A DNA stretch of 17,491 nucleotides from Betaproteobacteria bacterium (GTDB lineage: Bacteria > Pseudomonadota > Gammaproteobacteria > Burkholderiales > Burkholderiaceae), in contig RFXC01000073.1 of assembly GCA_009921765.1 (NCBI GenBank), positions 1 through 17,491 on the forward strand, given 5' to 3'. Numbering within the stretch: position 1 is the first letter of the stretch; every line of letters starts with the position of its first letter. Both the position numbers and the translations under genes were made by a program. Shown piece after piece: positions 16,814-17,491 of the stretch. The notes under the pieces are model-generated. The model worked only from the letters and a program-made list of their open reading frames with translations, was not told the DNA's origin and did no database searches.

Positions 16814-17491
16814 ATGCTTTTCAAGACAGCGTTGCGGCGCGACCTGTCGAACCTGGCCGGTGTTGTCTTTGCCACGCTTTTCACGGTGATGGTCACCACC
16901 TCCCTGATCCGCTGGCTGGGGCGCGCCGCCAATGGCCTGACCGATACCGCCAGCGTGCTGCCCATGATTGCCTTCGGGGCGATCAACCTGCTGCCGGTGC
17001 TGCTGGTGCTCACCGTCTATGTGTCGGTGCTGATGGCGCTCACCCGCGCCTATCGCGATTCCGAAATGGTCATCTGGTTCTCGAGCGGACGCAGCCTGGT
17101 CGACTGGGTGGGCCCGGTGCTGAGCTTTGTGGCGCCGGTCGCGCTGCTGGTTGCGCTGGTCGCTTTTGTGGGGGGCCCGTGGGCCACCCAGCAGTCGAAC
17201 GAATATCAGACCCGGTTCTCGCAGCGGGAAGACATTTCGCGGGTGTCGGCGGGGCAGTTTCGCGAATCGGCCTCCGCCGGTCGGGTGTTTTATGTGGAGT
17301 CGCTCAACGACGAAAACACCGAGGTCCGCAATGTCTTTGTCTCGCAGATCGACCCCCAGCGCGAGGTGATTGTGGTGTCTCAGCGCGGCCAGATCGAAGT
17401 CATGCCCAATGGCGACCGCTACCTGGTGCTCGAGAAGGGGCGTCGCTACGACGGCGAGCCCGGGTCGGGAAGCCTCAGGTTGATGGAGTTC
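16814..17491 (+). CDS. lptF: LPS export permease LptF, 3' end cut by window edge
   Basis: LptF with LptG forms the membrane part of the LptB2FG ABC transporter that extracts lipopolysaccharide from the inner membrane and passes it to the LptC-A-D bridge. The frame is open from the ATG at 16814 to the edge, giving 226 of an expected 360-370 residues. It begins MLFKTALRRDLSN, has a first membrane span at about 14-33, two more spans around 50-75 and 97-120 with the cytoplasmic YRDSEMVIWFSSGRSL segment between them (the coupling region seen in LptF), and then enters the periplasmic beta-jellyroll (QFRESASAGRVFYVESLN). GAGGGG at 16800-16805 lies 8 nt upstream. lptG is expected just beyond the window. 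It diverges from pepA, a common arrangement. Confidence 0.94.
   Translation, partial: MLFKTALRRDLSNLAGVVFATLFTVMVTTSLIRWLGRAANGLTDTASVLPMIAFGAINLLPVLLVLTVYVSVLMALTRAYRDSEMVIWFSSGRSLVDWVGPVLSFVAPVALLVALVAFVGGPWATQQSNEYQTRFSQREDISRVSAGQFRESASAGRVFYVESLNDENTEVRNVFVSQIDPQREVIVVSQRGQIEVMPNGDRYLVLEKGRRYDGEPGSGSLRLMEF

Overview
The window looks like ordinary chromosome from a high-GC betaproteobacterium, probably of the order Burkholderiales. This is inferred from the strong G/C preference at third codon positions, the long spurious antisense frames, the tripartite tricarboxylate transporter (TTT) genes, the lptF / pepA-holC-valS block, and the general look of AlaRS and ValRS. No insertion sequence, phage gene, CRISPR array, tRNA or rRNA was recognised. 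Most genes are intact; ureE (left) and lptF (right) are cut by the window edges.

Region 1 (1-2325, + strand) is the end of a urease accessory operon: ureE with a very His-rich tail, ureF, ureG, and a small gene for a single-pass membrane protein. That small protein carries the HPG start of the mature chain and the HX5DH motif known from HupE/UreJ nickel permeases, but lacks the rest of such a permease. A hairpin terminator closes the operon and can also serve the genes converging from the other side.

Region 2 (2366-5752, - strand) holds a CaiB/BaiF-type class III CoA-transferase followed, after about 175 bp, by tctB and tctA, the small and large membrane subunits of a TTT carboxylate transporter. 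No periplasmic receptor (tctC) gene lies next to them. A plausible theme is uptake of a carboxylate and its activation to a CoA thioester, but the substrate cannot be read from the sequence.

Region 3 (5812-11858, + strand) is a tightly packed run: alaS, an MFS transporter, two half-size chrA genes, tusA and a short-chain dehydrogenase (SDR). The first four genes overlap stop to start. The promoter candidate for alaS occupies the same bases as the promoter candidate for the divergent CoA-transferase. A bulged hairpin ends the run.

Region 4 (11888-16757, - strand) is pepA-holC-valS, with stop/start overlaps at both junctions, transcribed towards region 3. A perfect 10-bp hairpin sits just beyond the valS stop codon. 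lptF (16814 to the right edge, + strand) diverges from pepA across a 56-bp spacer. This last block is a common proteobacterial arrangement linking lipopolysaccharide export, aminopeptidase A, the DNA polymerase III chi subunit and valyl-tRNA synthetase.

The points most worth a second look are the mini-HupE protein behind ureG, the mirror-image divergent promoters between the CoA-transferase gene and alaS, the alaS-MFS-chrA-chrA-tusA-SDR run, and the tctBA pair beside a CoA-transferase without a receptor gene. No clearly new multi-gene defence or metabolic system was found.
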